Shown here one piece after another: positions 34,428 to 47,268 of a stretch of DNA of 64,000 nt (positions within the stretch are counted from its first letter, which is position 1; each line of letters opens with the position of its first letter). A model generated the notes under the pieces. It made no database searches, was not told the origin of the DNA, and was given only the letters and a program-made list of their open reading frames with translations. The stretch comes from Malania oleifera (taxonomy: Eukaryota > Streptophyta > Magnoliopsida > Santalales > Ximeniaceae). The translations under genes were made by a program, and so were the position numbers. Location of the stretch: the NCBI RefSeq assembly GCF_029873635.1, contig NC_080417.1, positions 28,906,182 through 28,970,181 on the forward strand, written 5' to 3'.

Positions 34428-37400
34428 ATGTAGCCCAAGGATAATGACCTGGGAAGTGGCTCCGAGGAGACGACGAGTGATGAGTCTCCTACTGTGCCTC
34501 GAGGACTAACGCGACAGGTCTTACGAGAGATTGGGCGGAGTGTCAGAAGACGCGAACGCTCTCCTACGTCTACGAGGTGCACCATTGAGAGGTTCACACG
34601 CATGCATTCTCCGAGGTTCTCTAGGGGACATGACCCGATGATAGCAGAACACTGAGTCGAGAAGATTGAGAGGATCTTGGAGATCCTGCACTACACAGAT
34701 AGGCAAAGAGTTTTTTACACTACCTTCCAGCTATCTGGGGAGGCAGGGCGATGGTGGACTGCCTTGAGTCTACTAGAGAAGTAGAGGGCTGGTCCTGTGG
34801 AGATGTCTTGGAGCCGTTTCAAGGAAGTGTCCTTTAACAGATACTTCTCGGCTTCTGTATGTGACGCTAAGGCAGATGAGTTTTCTGCGCTGACTCAGGG
34901 GTGTATGACGATGTAGGGGTATGCTGCTTAGTATATAGAGTTATCCCGGTTTGCGTCACTTTTGATCTCAAAAGAGTATGAGAAGACTCGGAGGTTCGAG
35001 AAGGGCTCGAGGAAGGATATCCGCAGACTAGTGGGTATGCTTCAGATCCGTGAGTTTTCGATTTTGATGGATAAAGTCACTGTGATTGAGACCGGCATTC
35101 GAGAGGACGAGGTGTATTAGGAGCCGAAGAAGAGGCCAGTACCTTCTGGTTCTCAGTCTGGATCTCGTCAGGGATCATGAAAGAGGAGGAACAGGGGCTC
35201 GGGTTACCGTTAGAATACTGAGCACCAGAGTTCTCAAGTGAGCCAGTCGGGTGATCGTTGTACCAGGTGCCACAGATGGCATAGCGGTGAATGCCAGTCA
35301 TTTGGGGCTAACTGCTACAACTGTGGCCAGTCAGGTCACATGGTTCGGGATTATTATGCGCCAAAGAGGGGTACGCCTTCTTCAAGTCAGAATCGGGGAA
35401 GTAATCAGGTATCTCAGAGGACATATCAGGCGAACACAGCTCCGACACGAGTGTATTCGCGTACTCCAGCAGATGCTAAGCATACGGGGAATGTGGTGAC
35501 AGGTACTACGATGTTGCTTTTAAATAGAGCTATGGTTTTATTTGATTTGGGTGCGACCCACTCCTTTATTTCTGTTAATTTTATGAAACTGTGTGGGGTG
35601 GAGACCCAAGTCATGGATGAAGAGTTGTTAGTAGCTACACCATCTCAGAGTGTATCTTTCCGTAGGAGAATATTAGAGGACTACCCGGTGGTAATTCAGG
35701 GGAAGCTGCTACCGGCGAATCTTGTGGTCTACGATATATTGGGGTTTGATGTTATACTAGGAATGGATTGGTTATTCTCCAGTTATGCTGTGATCGACTG
35801 TCGTAGAAGGGTGATAGTGTTCAGACCTCCTGGGGAGCAGGAGTACGAGTTTGTAGGATCGCGTGTGCGTTCGATGCCACAGGTTCTATCGGCATTATAG
35901 GTGAGGAGGTTACTCTTAGATGGATGTTAGGGATACTTGGCTTGTGAGAGAGAACCACCATGGGATGAGTTGAGGCTCGAGGATATTCGGGTAGTCAGCG
36001 AGTTCCCGGATGTGTTTCCAGATGATTTACCCGGTTTACCTCCGGATCGTAAGGTGGAGTTCATGATAAAGTTGCTGCCTGGTAAGACACCAATCTCTAA
36101 AGCTCCGTACCGTATGGCTCCAGCAGAACTTCGGGAGTTGAAGGAGCAGTTGCAAGAACTACTGGATAGGGGTTTCATTCGACCTAGTGTTTCGCCCTGA
36201 GGAGCTCCAGTACTGTTTGTGAAGAAGAAGGATGGGTCAATGCACATGTGCATTGATTACTGTGAGATTAACAAGATAACTATGAAGAATCACTACCTGT
36301 TGCCTCGTATTTATGATCTCTTTGACCAGCTGCAGGGTACGTAGGTCTTTTTGAAGATTGACCTACAGTTAGGATATCATCAGGTGAGGGTTAGATCTGA
36401 GGATGTAGCAAAGACTGCTTTCCATATTAGGTATGGCCACAATGAGTTCTTAGCCATGCCTTTTGGGTTGACGAATGCTCCGGCAGTGTTCATGGATCTT
36501 ATGAACATGATTTTTCATGAGTTCTTGGACCAATTTGTAGTGGTGTTTATCAATGATATTTTGGTATACTCGAGGAGTTCGGAAGACCATGAAAGTCATT
36601 TGAGGTTAGTATTAAAGATTCTATGAGAGAAGAAGTTGTATGCTAAGCAGAAGAAGTGTGAATTCTTGTTGAATTAGATTGCATTCTTAGGCCATGTGGT
36701 ATATGGAGATGGTATCTTAGTTGATCCTAACAAGATTGAAGCTGTGGTTGACTGGGTAAGGCCGAAGAGTGTGCAGGAGGTTCGGAGTGTTCTAGAACTG
36801 GTGGGTTACTATTGTCGGTTTGTGGAAGGTTTCTCTAAACTGTTTGGGCCTCTTACTCAATTGACCAGAAAGGGAGTGAAGTTTGAATGGACCAGTGATT
36901 TCTAGCAGTGTTTTCAGGAGTTGAAGCACCGGATGGTTACTGCTTCGATTTTGACCATCCCTTCGGGGGATGGCGGATTTGTGATTTATAGCGACGCGTC
37001 TCTGAAAGGTTTGGGTTGTGTGCTTATGCAGTAGGGTAAGGTAGTAGCGTATGCTTTTCGGCAACTAAAGGAATACGAGAAGAATTACCCTACACATGAT
37101 TTGGAACTGGCTGTTGTTGTATATGCACTGAAGATCTGACGACACTATTTATATGGTGTGCAGTGTGAGATCTTCACCAATCATAAAAGTCTCAGGTACA
37201 TTTTCACGCAGAAGGATTTGAATATGAGGCAGAGACGGTGGCTTGAGTTGTTTAAAGACTACGATTGCACCATCAGTTATCACCCGAGAAAAACTAATGT
37301 GGTAGTTGATGCATTGAGTCGGAAGTCGGATCACGTGACAGTATCTACAGTTGTAGCTCAGCATCACATCAAATAGGATCTGGAGAGCTCAGGTATAGAG

Positions 37401-38866
37401 TTAGTGCGTGGTAATCATCAGGCTTTCCTTGCTAGTTTGGTGGTCCAGCCGACTTTGTTTGAGTGTATAAAGGCTGCGCAGGCTAGTGATGCGGAGTTGA
37501 CAGAGGTTGTGGAAAAGGTACAACAGGGATTGGCTTCAGAGTTCAACATCTCTGAGGGAGGTGTGTTGAGGTTTGGGACCAAGTTATGTGTTCCGAACGA
37601 CGATGAGATCTGAAGGACGATTCTGGAGGAAGCATATTGTTCTTTGTATACGGTACATCCGGGTAGTACAAAGATGTATCGGGATTTGCACGAGACCTTC
37701 TGGAGGAGTGGTATGAAGAGGCATATTGGTCAGTTTGTGGAGTAGTGTTTGACGTGTCAGCGGGTGAAAGCTGAACATCAGAGGCCAGCAGGGCCGTTAC
37801 AGCCCTTAACTATTCCGGAATGGAAATGGGAGCATATTTCCATGGATTTTGTAACCGGGTTATCGCCAGCACTTCACGGGCAGAATGCTATTTGGGTGAT
37901 CGTGGACTGGTTGACTAAATCTACTTACTTTTTATCGATGAAGATGAGCTACCCTTTGAGTAAGCTAGCAGACTTATATGTGCGTGAGATAGTTAGGATG
38001 CACGGGGTACTGGTGTCCATTGTATCAGATCGAGGCTTGAGGTTTACTTCTCGATTCTGGACGAGCTTGCAGGAAGCACTGGGGATGAAACTTACTTTCA
38101 GTACAACGTTCCACCCCCAGACTGATGGACAGTTGGAGAGGACCATACAGATTTTCGAGGATATGTTGCGGGCTTGTGTGTTAGATTTCGGTGGTAGTTG
38201 GATACAATTTATGCCACTAGTAGAGTTCGCTTATAACAACAACTTCCAGGAAAGTATAGGGATGGAACCATTCGAGGCTTTGTATGGTCGGAGGTGTCGA
38301 TCTCCTTTGTATTGGAGTGAGGTTGGTGAAAGTCAGGTGTTAGGACTTGAACTTATGTAGTAGGCATCTGAGAAGGTAGGTTTGATCCGAGAAAGGATTA
38401 AATCAGCTTAGAGTTGGCAGAAGAGCTATGTAGATGTTCGCCGTCGTGAGTTGGAGATCAAGGTGGGGGGTAAGGTATTTTTGAGGATCGCTCCGATGAA
38501 AGTGGTGATGAGATTTGGAAAGCAGGGCAAGCTGAGCCCGAGGTACATCAGACCATTCGAGATTCTTGAGCGAGTGGGTCCGGTAGCCTACAGGATTGCA
38601 CTACCCCTAGCACTCTTAAGGATCCACGATGTGTTTCACATATCCATGTTGAGGATCCTTAACATGTCATTAGCTACGAGGATGTGGAAATTGGGGATAC
38701 TTTAGCGTATGAGGAAATACTTGTTCAGATTTTAGACCGTAAAGTTCAGAAACTTCGTACCAAAGATATATCGCTAGTGAAGGTATTGTGGCGAAATCAC
38801 GAGGTTAAGGAAGCTTCTTGGGAACTGGAAACAGAGATACACTGAAAGTATCCATAGTTGTTCTAA
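34428..38866 (+). pseudogene. Inner gypsy gag-pol, many nonsense codons
   Basis: The gag ATG at 34428 is followed at once by TAG. Many further TAG/TGA codons stand where relatives have Gln or Trp. Recognised in order: gag ([14 protein letters not shown]), knuckle CYNCGQSGHMVRDYY (last Cys lost), protease LFDLGATHSFIS (active-site Ser changed to Leu), RT with FINDILVYS (second catalytic Asp changed to Asn, near 36550), RNase H with IYSDASLKGLG, integrase HPQTDGQLERTIQI, and a chromodomain with KEASWELE ending about 38866. The lesions are mostly C-to-T/G-to-A type, as expected for methylated DNA. It cannot be functional. Confidence 0.93.
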
Positions 38867-39130
38867 GTGCCTATACATTACCCTACCTTGGGTTGGGATA
38901 GATGGTCAATCATTGGGAGTGTGTGTATTGTGAACTCTTGAGACGGTTGTGTATGTAACCACAGTATTCCTCCGCCATAACTGAGGGTATGTATATATTG
39001 TGACAGGGCTGTATTTTTGTAGTCGCCGATTTTCTTTAGAGTTGAGTGTGTATCTAACTGGTTGTGTGGTTGAGTTTGTGCATGAGAGATAGAAAATTTC
39101 GAGGAAGAAATTTTTGTAAAGAAAGAAGGT

Positions 39131-40948
39131 TGTAAGAACTCGAACCGTGACATATGGATTTAAATAATTAAGAGAAGGGTAAAATTGGAATTTAAGCAAG
39201 CTTCATCGACGAAACCAGAGTTCGTCGATGAAGGCTTTGTAGTTCTTAGTGACGAATTTTAGGTGCTCGTCAACAAGGAGAAGCTAAGAGGTTTAGGGAA
39301 ACCAGGAATCTCAGGCTTGTCGACGAGGTCACTGCTTCGTCGACGAGGTGTCTACATGGGCTCGTCGATGAAGATGGCTGAATCAAAGGTACTATAAATA
39401 GATATTTAAGTTACTTCTCAGCTAAGAAATCTCATTTTCTCTCTCTATCTCTCTAAAAACTCAACCTACTCTCCATCTCTCTAGATTTCTTCGCCATTCG
39501 TCGCGAAAATTATTGATCCAACGTTACCACGAGGATTATGGAAGGATTCTCTACAAGTTCTATGGATCGGATTTTTAGTTTGAGCATTTTCGGGTTTTGG
39601 CGTAAAATCAAGGTAAGGCTCGGTTTTCATTTCTGTTAAAGTAGTTTTGTAGAGAATGGAGTCGAAAGTATATTCTGTGCCGTGGGTTGTAGGTTTTGGA
39701 ACTCGGTTCACTGTTTAGGGGCCTTGGAGTTTGGGATTTTCCATTAGAGGAAAAGTTAAGGGGATTCAGTTTATGTCGGTTATTTTCGAAATCAGACTCG
39801 GTGGAACTGTGGTCCACGGTCCCGTGTGCTTTTTGGTTACTCATTTGGGGGGATCTAATGGGTAAAACTATGGGTTTTTCATGATTACAGTTTTGGGAAA
39901 AAAGGAGTATTGGGTTGCATCCTTGGTTTTGTTGGAAAAACCATATGTATATGATGATTTATATTGTGTAATAGGGATGGTCGTGCCTGGACTTTATTTA
40001 ACCTGTATATGTTTGGAAAACCATGATTTTAGATTACCAAATAGGTGTGTTATGTTTGGTTATATGAGCATGCATAGTTGTGTTTTGTGGAATGCAATTG
40101 GAACTGGGTTCTGAGTTGTTCCAGGTATTGAGAGTGTCCAGATTTATATCCGTGGGCGTATGAAATTTTTAGGCCATGTTTGGCAAGAGTATCCGACTCT
40201 ATATCCGAGGGCATGAGCCTTACCCGCTGATCACCGTAGGGTGTGGATCCACTAGTTTGTACCGGTACAATGCCATGGGAGTCTGGGACTAGCCATATGC
40301 TGGGGATGCCATGTACCGTGGGTTGGCTACGGGCTGACGCCGAGTATCGCTGGCTAGCTTCGGGCTGAAGGGTGTGACGACACCGGGTTGCTTGATCATG
40401 TGTGTATGTGCTTGTATGCACTACTGTGAAATTAGTACTAGAACTGCATTTAACTGTGTATGTGTTGTGTATCATGATAACACTCGAATGCCACACACCG
40501 ATATAACCTGTATTCTTTCTTACTAAGAGGTGTCTCACCCCTGTTGTACATATATATTTTCAGGTCCTTTGGGTAACCGGAGCTAGCTTCTTGGTGTAAG
40601 GGCGTAGTGGTTGGTGTACCGTGGATAGCGCTTGGGTAAATGCTAGGACTTGTGTTCTCAGGTTGTCATTTTGGGGTATGGTTGATAACCAGGTTTATGT
40701 GTTGTGCTATGGAACTTGGACTCCTGTTGTATAGACTCTGGTATGGTACTGTATGTATATATATATATAGAAAAACCTTTTTTTCGCTCTGTGTGTGACT
40801 GTATGTGGATGTGTATTGGGTGCCTGAAAACCCCACGGGGTCGGACCCTCATTCATTGTACTATATCTTTGGATAATTTGTTGGATACAGGGACATGTTA
40901 GGTTACGTTTTCACCCCTGGGTCCCATCTCCGGGTTTGGGGCGTGACA
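39131..40948 (+). repeat. Inner gypsy 3' LTR
   Basis: TGTAAGAACTCG to GGGGCGTGACA, nearly equal in length to the 5' copy. Palindrome array at 39200-39375. A short tandem TATATATA run occurs at 40755-40770. Confidence 0.92.
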
Positions 40949-41978
40949 ACTATATCCATATTTGTATAAAACTGTATGCTTAAATTGGAAAATGATACAA
41001 TTTATGGTATACCAAATAAGTGTGGAATGTATGGTTGTATGTAATTGTTCCAGGTATTTTGTAAAACAGCTATATGGTGGCTAATTACCGTACACTGAGG
41101 AGTATAGGAACATGAGTTCCAAAACGATTCCAGATTTTGTGAAATCAGCTAGTGGCCGCTAATTACCGTACGTTGAAATAGCTATGTAGCGGCTAATTAC
41201 CGTACGCTGCGCCATGTACCGGTTCATTACTGTGGGCGAGAGTGTCCGGCTCTGTATCTGAGGGTGTGAAATATTGCATGTGTGTTCCGATTGGTCACCG
41301 ATGGGTGTGAGCTATACTGTATTGGCGACGTACCGCTGTGAGGCTTCGATTATCACAGGCTATCTGTTGCTTGAGTGTGATAACACCGACCGTATGTTTG
41401 GGTATCGTATGTATTAGAATGGATTTGTGAAAATACTGGAACTGTATGGAACCATATAAAAATGTTTCGAAACTGTATCGTATTGAATGGTGTTATGTTT
41501 ATGTAAAATAACACTGGTATGCCACATACTGATATAACCTGCTTTCTTCCTTATTGAGAGGCGTCTCACCCCGAATGTATATACAAATGTTTTCAGGTCC
41601 TTCGGGTAGCCGAAACTAACATCCTAGCATCCGGAAGCTGGGGTGTCGTTTAGCTACAGTTAGTGCCTGGCTAGGTACGAGTTTTGTAACCGGGTTGTCG
41701 TGATGGTTTTTGTTGACACCCGGAGTATGTTTTGTAATTATGGGAACGTATCTCCTAGTGTTGTATAGACTTTGGTATGGTATGTTATATGGATAGAATG
41801 AGCATTTTTCGCTACTTATTTGGTGAGTATGGCTGTGTATGTGTATGTTTTTTTTAGGGCTTCCGTATACCCCACGGGGTCTCTTCCAGTATTGTATCAT
41901 GTATGTTAAATTGATATAGAAACAGGTTAGGTTACTATTTTCATACCTGGGACCCATCTGCGAGTTCAAGGCGTGACA
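40949..41978 (+). repeat. Outer gypsy 5' LTR, right part (1,030 bp)
   Basis: Resumes at ACTATATCC (equivalent to ACCGTATCC in the unbroken inverted copy) and ends GCGTGACA before the primer site. It contains four to five TAATTACCGTACG-type blocks (41080-41210). Confidence 0.88.
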
Positions 41979-42302
41979 GCTTGGTATCAGAGCTAACCAT
42001 GTTTTAGGTCTTGTAGACTTGGTTAGGCGTAGTTATGAGTACATACCAGAGTATAGGATGTAGAAATGGGTAGAGTAGGTCGGGGATTGTGTTGTTGTTA
42101 GACAGGGACTCGTTGGCGGTATTCTGTGTTCTTCATGGAATGACGATTTCAGAAAGATCATAGCAAACCATTGATGAATTCATTTTAGTGTGATAGGATA
42201 GACCTGGACCTGTTAGAGTGGTAGTTGACATGATTAGTTCTAATGATTGTGTTAACTGTGTACGATATAGGAATTCTAACCGATTCCTATTCTATTTTCA
42301 GA

Positions 42303-44650
42303 ATGGAGCCCAAAGACAACAATTTGGATAGTGGCTCCGAGGGGACTGCGAGTGATGAGTCTCCTTCCGTGCCATGAGGTTTGACGAGGCAGGTTATGCG
42401 AGAGATCGGGCGGAGTGTTAGGAGACGCGAGAGCTCTCCTACCGATGCGGAGTGTACCATCGAGAGGTTCACACGTATGCACCCTCCGACATTTTCAGGA
42501 GGACCCGATCCAATTATAGCAGAGGACTGGGTCGAGAAGACCGAGAGGATTCTGGAAGTCCTCCACTGCACAGATAGGCAGAGAGTCCTTTACGCTACTT
42601 TCCAGCTGTCTGGAGAGGCCGGGCGTTGGTGGACTGTGGTGAGTCTGCTTGAAAAGCAGAGAGCTGGTCAATAGGGTATGACGTAGGGCTGCTTCAAGGA
42701 GGTATTCTTCGAGAGATACTTCTCGACTTCCACTCACAATGCGAAGGCCGATGAGTTCTCGGGCTTGATATAGGGTACCCTGACGGTGCAGAGATATGCA
42801 GCCAAATATATGTTATCTTGATTCGTGCCATACTTGGTCCCGAACGAGTACGAGAAGGCTCGGAGGTTTGAGAGGGGTTTGAGGAAAGACATCCGCCGGC
42901 TTGTGGGGATGCTGCAGATCTGTGAGTTCTCTGTTTTGGTGGATTAAGCCACCATAGTTTAGACTGACCTCCAGGGAGACGAGGTGGTGCAAGAACAGAG
43001 GAAGAGGCCAGTATCTTCTAGGTCTCAAACTGATCCTCAGCAGGGACGGTGGAAGAAGAAGAGGAACTACAATTCAAGTTATCGGTAGAACACTGAGCGG
43101 CAGAATTCTTAAGGGGATCCATCCTCCACACCATGCACCAAGTGTCATAAATGACACGATGGCGAATGTCAGCTGTTCTGGGGTAACTGCTACAACTATG
43201 GCAAGCCAGGCCACATGTCATGGAGCTGTCAGGCACCGAGGAGAGATACACCTGCACAGAGGCAGAACCGTGGGAGTAATCTGATGCCTTGGGAAAACTA
43301 CCAAGCAACCACGGATTTGGCGAGGGTATATTCACTTACTCCAGTAGATGTGGAACATGTGGGGAACGTGGTGACAGGTACCATGTTACTGCTTTTGAAT
43401 AGAGCTATCATTTTATTTGATTCGAGAGCAACCTATTCGTTTATATCTGCTACTTTTGTGAAGTTGTGTGGGGTTGAAACTCGAGTAATGGACGAGAGGT
43501 TTTCTATGGCTATGCTGGCTATGAGTGTAACGATCTATAGTAAGATCTTAGGAAGCTGCCCAGTGGTAATTCAGGGAAGGTTGCTACCGATGAATCTTGT
43601 AGTATACGACATGTCTGGTTTCAACGTCATACTGGGGATGGAGTGGCTATTCTCTAGTTATGCGGTGATTGATTGTCGTAGGAAGGTAGTAGTAGGAGTG
43701 AGCATAATTCGGTGAAAACCGAATTAACCGAATTAACCAGCCGAAATTGGCCGATTCAGTTCGGGTAAAAATCCTGGTTCGGTCGGTTCGGTTATAATTC
43801 TGCAAAATTTTGGTTAATCGGTTTCGGTTCGGTTAAGGGTAAAAAAAATTTCGGTTAAACAATTAATCGAATTACTAATTAATTAGATTTTAAATACAAT
43901 TTATGAATATAAATTTTGCTTATGCAAGTGCATTAAGAAGTTTAATTAACCTATTTGGATTCTTTCTTCTATGGTAAAATATTATTTTCATTAATATAAT
44001 TAATAAATAAGGTATTTAATTAAGTTGGATTTGGTTTTAAAAAAAATTTATAATTGTATTATATTTCTAGAAATTAATTTTAAATGATTTTAGTTAAAAT
44101 CGGTTAACCGAATTACCTGAATGGGCAATTCGGTCGGGGTCGGTTCGGTGTCCTTCGTCAATTCGGTCGGTTCGGTTAATGGTATTATTTAACCGAATCG
44201 ACCATTTGCTCACCCCTAGGTAGTAGTGTTCAGACCTTTTTGGGAAGTAGGAGTATGAGTTTGTGGAATCGTGTGTGTGTTCGATGCCACAAATTCTATT
44301 GACATTACAGGCGAGGAGGCTACTCTTGGACAGATGTAAGGGGTACCTAGCTTGCATAAAGGAACTGCCGCGGAAGGAGTTGTGGCTCGAGGATATTTGA
44401 GTGGTCAACGAGTTTCCGGATGTGTTTCCAGAAGATTTACTCAGTTTACCTCCGGATCGTGAGGTGGAGTTTGCGATAGAGTTGCTGCCCGGTAAGACAC
44501 CGATCTCTAAAGCTCCGTACTGGATGGCTCCAGTAGAACTTAGGGAGTTGAAGGAGCAGTTGCAGGAACTACTAGTCCAGGGTTTTATCCGACCTAGTGT
44601 ATCGCCATAGGGAGCTCCAGTTTTATTTGTGAAGAAGAAGGATGGGTCAA
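42303..44650 (+). pseudogene. Outer gypsy gag-protease-partial RT
   Basis: Starts MEPKDNNLDSGSEG at 42303, with a TGA about 25 codons in. Gag includes [14 protein letters not shown]. Further stops follow. The zinc knuckle near 43187 reads CYNYGKPGHMSWSC (one Cys to Tyr). The protease motif is changed (FDSRATYSF, Gly to Arg). The frame runs into a hAT MITE at 43693, resumes after 44226 with FPDVFPEDL and the early RT block [13 protein letters not shown], and ends at FVKKKDGST by fusion to inverted DNA. Confidence 0.9.
43693..44218. mobile_element. hAT-superfamily MITE (526 bp) with 8-bp target duplication
   Basis: Terminal inverted repeats TAGGAGTGAGC (43693-43703) and GCTCACCCCTA (44208-44218) match at 10 of 11 positions. 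The perfect 8-bp duplication GGTAGTAG (43685-43692, 44219-44226) is the hAT hallmark. The inner ends are packed with CGGTTCGGTT/AACCGAATTAACCG motifs, and the middle is AT-rich and non-coding. Removing it and one duplication copy restores continuity with the paralogous protease-RT region at 35815. Confidence 0.95.
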
Positions 44651-46783
44651 CTACCACTCTAACGGGTCCAGGTCTGTCCTATCACACTGACACGAATCCA
44701 TCAATGGTTTGCCGTGATCTTTCTGAAATCGTCATTCTAGGAAGAACACAGAACACTGCCAATGAGTCCCCGTCTAGCAACAACACAATCCTCGACCTAC
44801 TGTACTCATTTCCTACATCCTATACTCTGGTATGTACACATAAATACATCGAACTAAGTTTACAAGACCTAACAACCTGGTTAGCTCTGATACCAAGTTG
44901 TCAAGCCCTGAACCCGCAGATGGGTCCCAAGTGTGAAAAATACCCTAACCTATCTCTGTATCAATTAAACATACATGATACAATACTGGAAGAGGGTCCA
45001 ACCTCGTGGGGTATACGGAAGCCCTAAAAGAAAACATACACATACACATCCGTACTCATCAAAATATGCAGCGGAAATGTTCATTTTGTCCATATAACAT
45101 ACCATACTAGAGTCTGTACAATAATAGGATATACGTTCCCATAATTACAAAATATACTCCAGATGTCTACAAAAACCATTCTGACAACCTGGTTACAAAA
45201 ATCATACCTATCCAAGCACTAACTGTAGCTAAACGACACTCCCGCTTCCGGATGCTAGGATGTTAGTTTCGGCTACCCGAAGGACCTAAAAACATTTGTA
45301 TATACATTTGGGGTAAGACACCTCTCAGTAAGGAAGAAAGCACGTTATATCAGTATGTGACATGCCAGTGTTATTATACATAAAACATAACACTAGACAA
45401 TACGATACAGTTTTGAAACATTTCCATATAGTTCCAATATTTTCACAAATCCATTCCAGTACATACGATACCCAAACATACGGTCAATGTCGTCACACTC
45501 AAGCAATCGAAACCCTGTGATAACCGAAGCTTCACAGTTGTACGTCGCCAATACGGTGTAGCTCACACCCATCGGTGACCAGCCGGAACAACTGGCGATA
45601 TTTCACGCCCTTCGATATAGAGTCGGACACTCTCGCCCATGGTAATGAACCAGTACATAGCGCAGCGTACGGTAATTAGCCACCACATAGCCATTTCAAC
45701 GTACGGTAATTAGTCGGTACTAGCTGATTTCACAAAATCTTGAATCATTTTGGAACTCATGTTCCTATACTCATTAGCGTACGATAACTAGCCGCCACAT
45801 AGCTGTTTTACAAAATACCTAGAACAATTACATACAACCATAGATTCCACACTTATTTGATATACCGTAAAACATATCGTTTTCTAACTCAAGCATACAA
45901 TTTTATACGAATAGGGATACGGTCACCTTAATAATACAGTTTAAATACCATATACAATTTTCCAAACAAAGTAGAGATGATACCCAAAAATCCTGATTTT
46001 TCCCGAAATTTGTAACCCGAAAATCCCACATTTTTACCCAATATATTTCCCCAAATAAGTAGTCAAAACATACATACGATCGTAATCTACAGGTTTACCG
46101 ATCCTGATTTAAAAAATAAACTGATATAAACAGAATCCCCTTACCTTAACCCGAAATCGAACCATGAACTCTACGGTTCTCAAAACTACCACAGAACAAT
46201 ACTTCCTTACAATTCATACTACTACACATAATTTGAAACAGAAGTGGAAACCGAGCCTTACCTCGATTTTGGACCAAAACCCAAAACTACTCGAAACAAG
46301 ATTCTGATTCACTATTCGGGAAGAGAATCCTGCCCTGATCTACGTGGTAACGTCGGATTTACAAATCAGGTGATGAACAGTGAAGGAATCTAGAGAGAGA
46401 GAGAGATCTTCAAGTTCTAAAGAGAGAGAGGGAGGAGATTTTTTTGAGACTACTTAGCTTGTAAGTAAGAAAACTGATATTTATAACCCCTTTGACTCGG
46501 CCACCTTCGTTGATAATAGGCATCCTCGTCGACAAGGCCATATAGATAGCTCATTGAAGGGACAAGGACCTCGTCAATGAACCTGATATTACCGGTTTCC
46601 CGAAATCCCTCGGCTTCTCCTCGTCAATGAGCCTTTGAATTTTGTCGACGAGCATCACCTGGACTTCGTTGACGAACTTTGACTTCGTAGACAAACTCTG
46701 ACTTCGTCGACGAACTCTGCTCAATTACCAATTTACCCTTCTTTCATATAATTAATCCATATATCACAGTTCAGGTTCTTACA
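44651..46783 (-). mobile_element. Inverted 5' end (leader and LTR) of a related gypsy element
   Basis: On the minus strand: LTR 46783-44899 (1,885 bp, TGTAAGAAC to GGCTTGACA), primer site (complement at 44884-44895), then a leader matching 41995-42235. It is joined to the plus-strand RT at GTCAA. Because its LTR is uninterrupted, it shows what the outer LTR looked like before insertion of the inner gypsy. The flanks of the whole inverted structure (CATGT at 31410-31414, TTTAG at 46784-46788) do not match. Confidence 0.88.
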
Positions 46784-46789
46784 TTTAGA

Positions 46790-47268
46790 CTCGTAACAAT
46801 ATCCATTATGGTCTAAAGTTCCCAATGAAATACCATTCTTCCTTAGACTCGATTCATGCTTTACATCACATATAGTTCTTACAACACCATTATACATTTT
46901 AATTTTGACATTTCCAATAAAAAACATTTTGCATGAAATATCATTTTCCATCAAAATACAACCATTATAAACTGACTTTTCTAGATGTCAAACCATTTTC
47001 TAGGATAAAAGCATCCGGTATCTAAGATCCAAGAATTACCCGTGAGGCACTCCGAACCCAATGAAACACGTAGCATATTTCTATCACTACATTCTCAGTC
47101 TTCCTCCACTACACTTGTAGATTTTGATGGACCCTTAGACATATATTGGCATTCCCATTTTGACCAAACTAATGCCGAAGAATTCTCATCCATGACGTGA
47201 TACAACACGTCCTTAACCAAACAAAGATGAATGATTGTTCCCAATTCATTCCAAGTCGTTGCATCCAT
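46790..47268 (-). pseudogene. Copia gag/protease fragment
   Basis: Translates to pieces of copia gag (DATTWNELGTIIHLCL) and of protease/pre-integrase (WILDTG, ENDISCKMFFIGNVKIKMYN, LRKNGISLGTLDHNG), with a frameshift and stop near 47100 and 46990. Confidence 0.82.

Larger units (their letters stand above)
32282..40948 (+). mobile_element. Complete but decayed Ty3/gypsy chromovirus nested in the outer LTR (8.7 kb)
   Basis: LTRs 32282-34100 (1,819 bp) and 39131-40948 (1,818 bp), primer site 34104-34115, purine-rich tract before 39131. The target duplication is ACCGT on the left (32277-32281) and ACTAT on the right (40949-40953), which differ by two transitions. The intact inverted copy near 45930 confirms that a single ACCGT stood there. 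Gene order matches the minus-strand Del-like element. Confidence 0.93.
31415..44650 (+). mobile_element. Truncated gypsy element (5' LTR to RT), interrupted by a second gypsy and a hAT MITE
   Basis: The 5' LTR is split into 31415-32281 and 40949-41978; together, minus the 5-bp duplication, it is about 1.89 kb. Primer site TGGTATCAGAGC is at 41982-41993, gag-protease at 42303-43692 and early RT at 44219-44650. It stops at GTCAA (44646-44650), where an inverted relative begins. The family is close to the other two gypsy elements here (same LTR ends TGTAAGAAC and GTGACA). No 3' LTR in the same orientation exists. Confidence 0.88.

Noticed and set aside
31410..46788. Treating 31415-46783 as one intact element with inverted LTRs
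   Set aside because: The 5-bp flanks do not match (CATGT, TTTAG), and retrotransposon LTRs are direct repeats; a fusion of two copies fits better.
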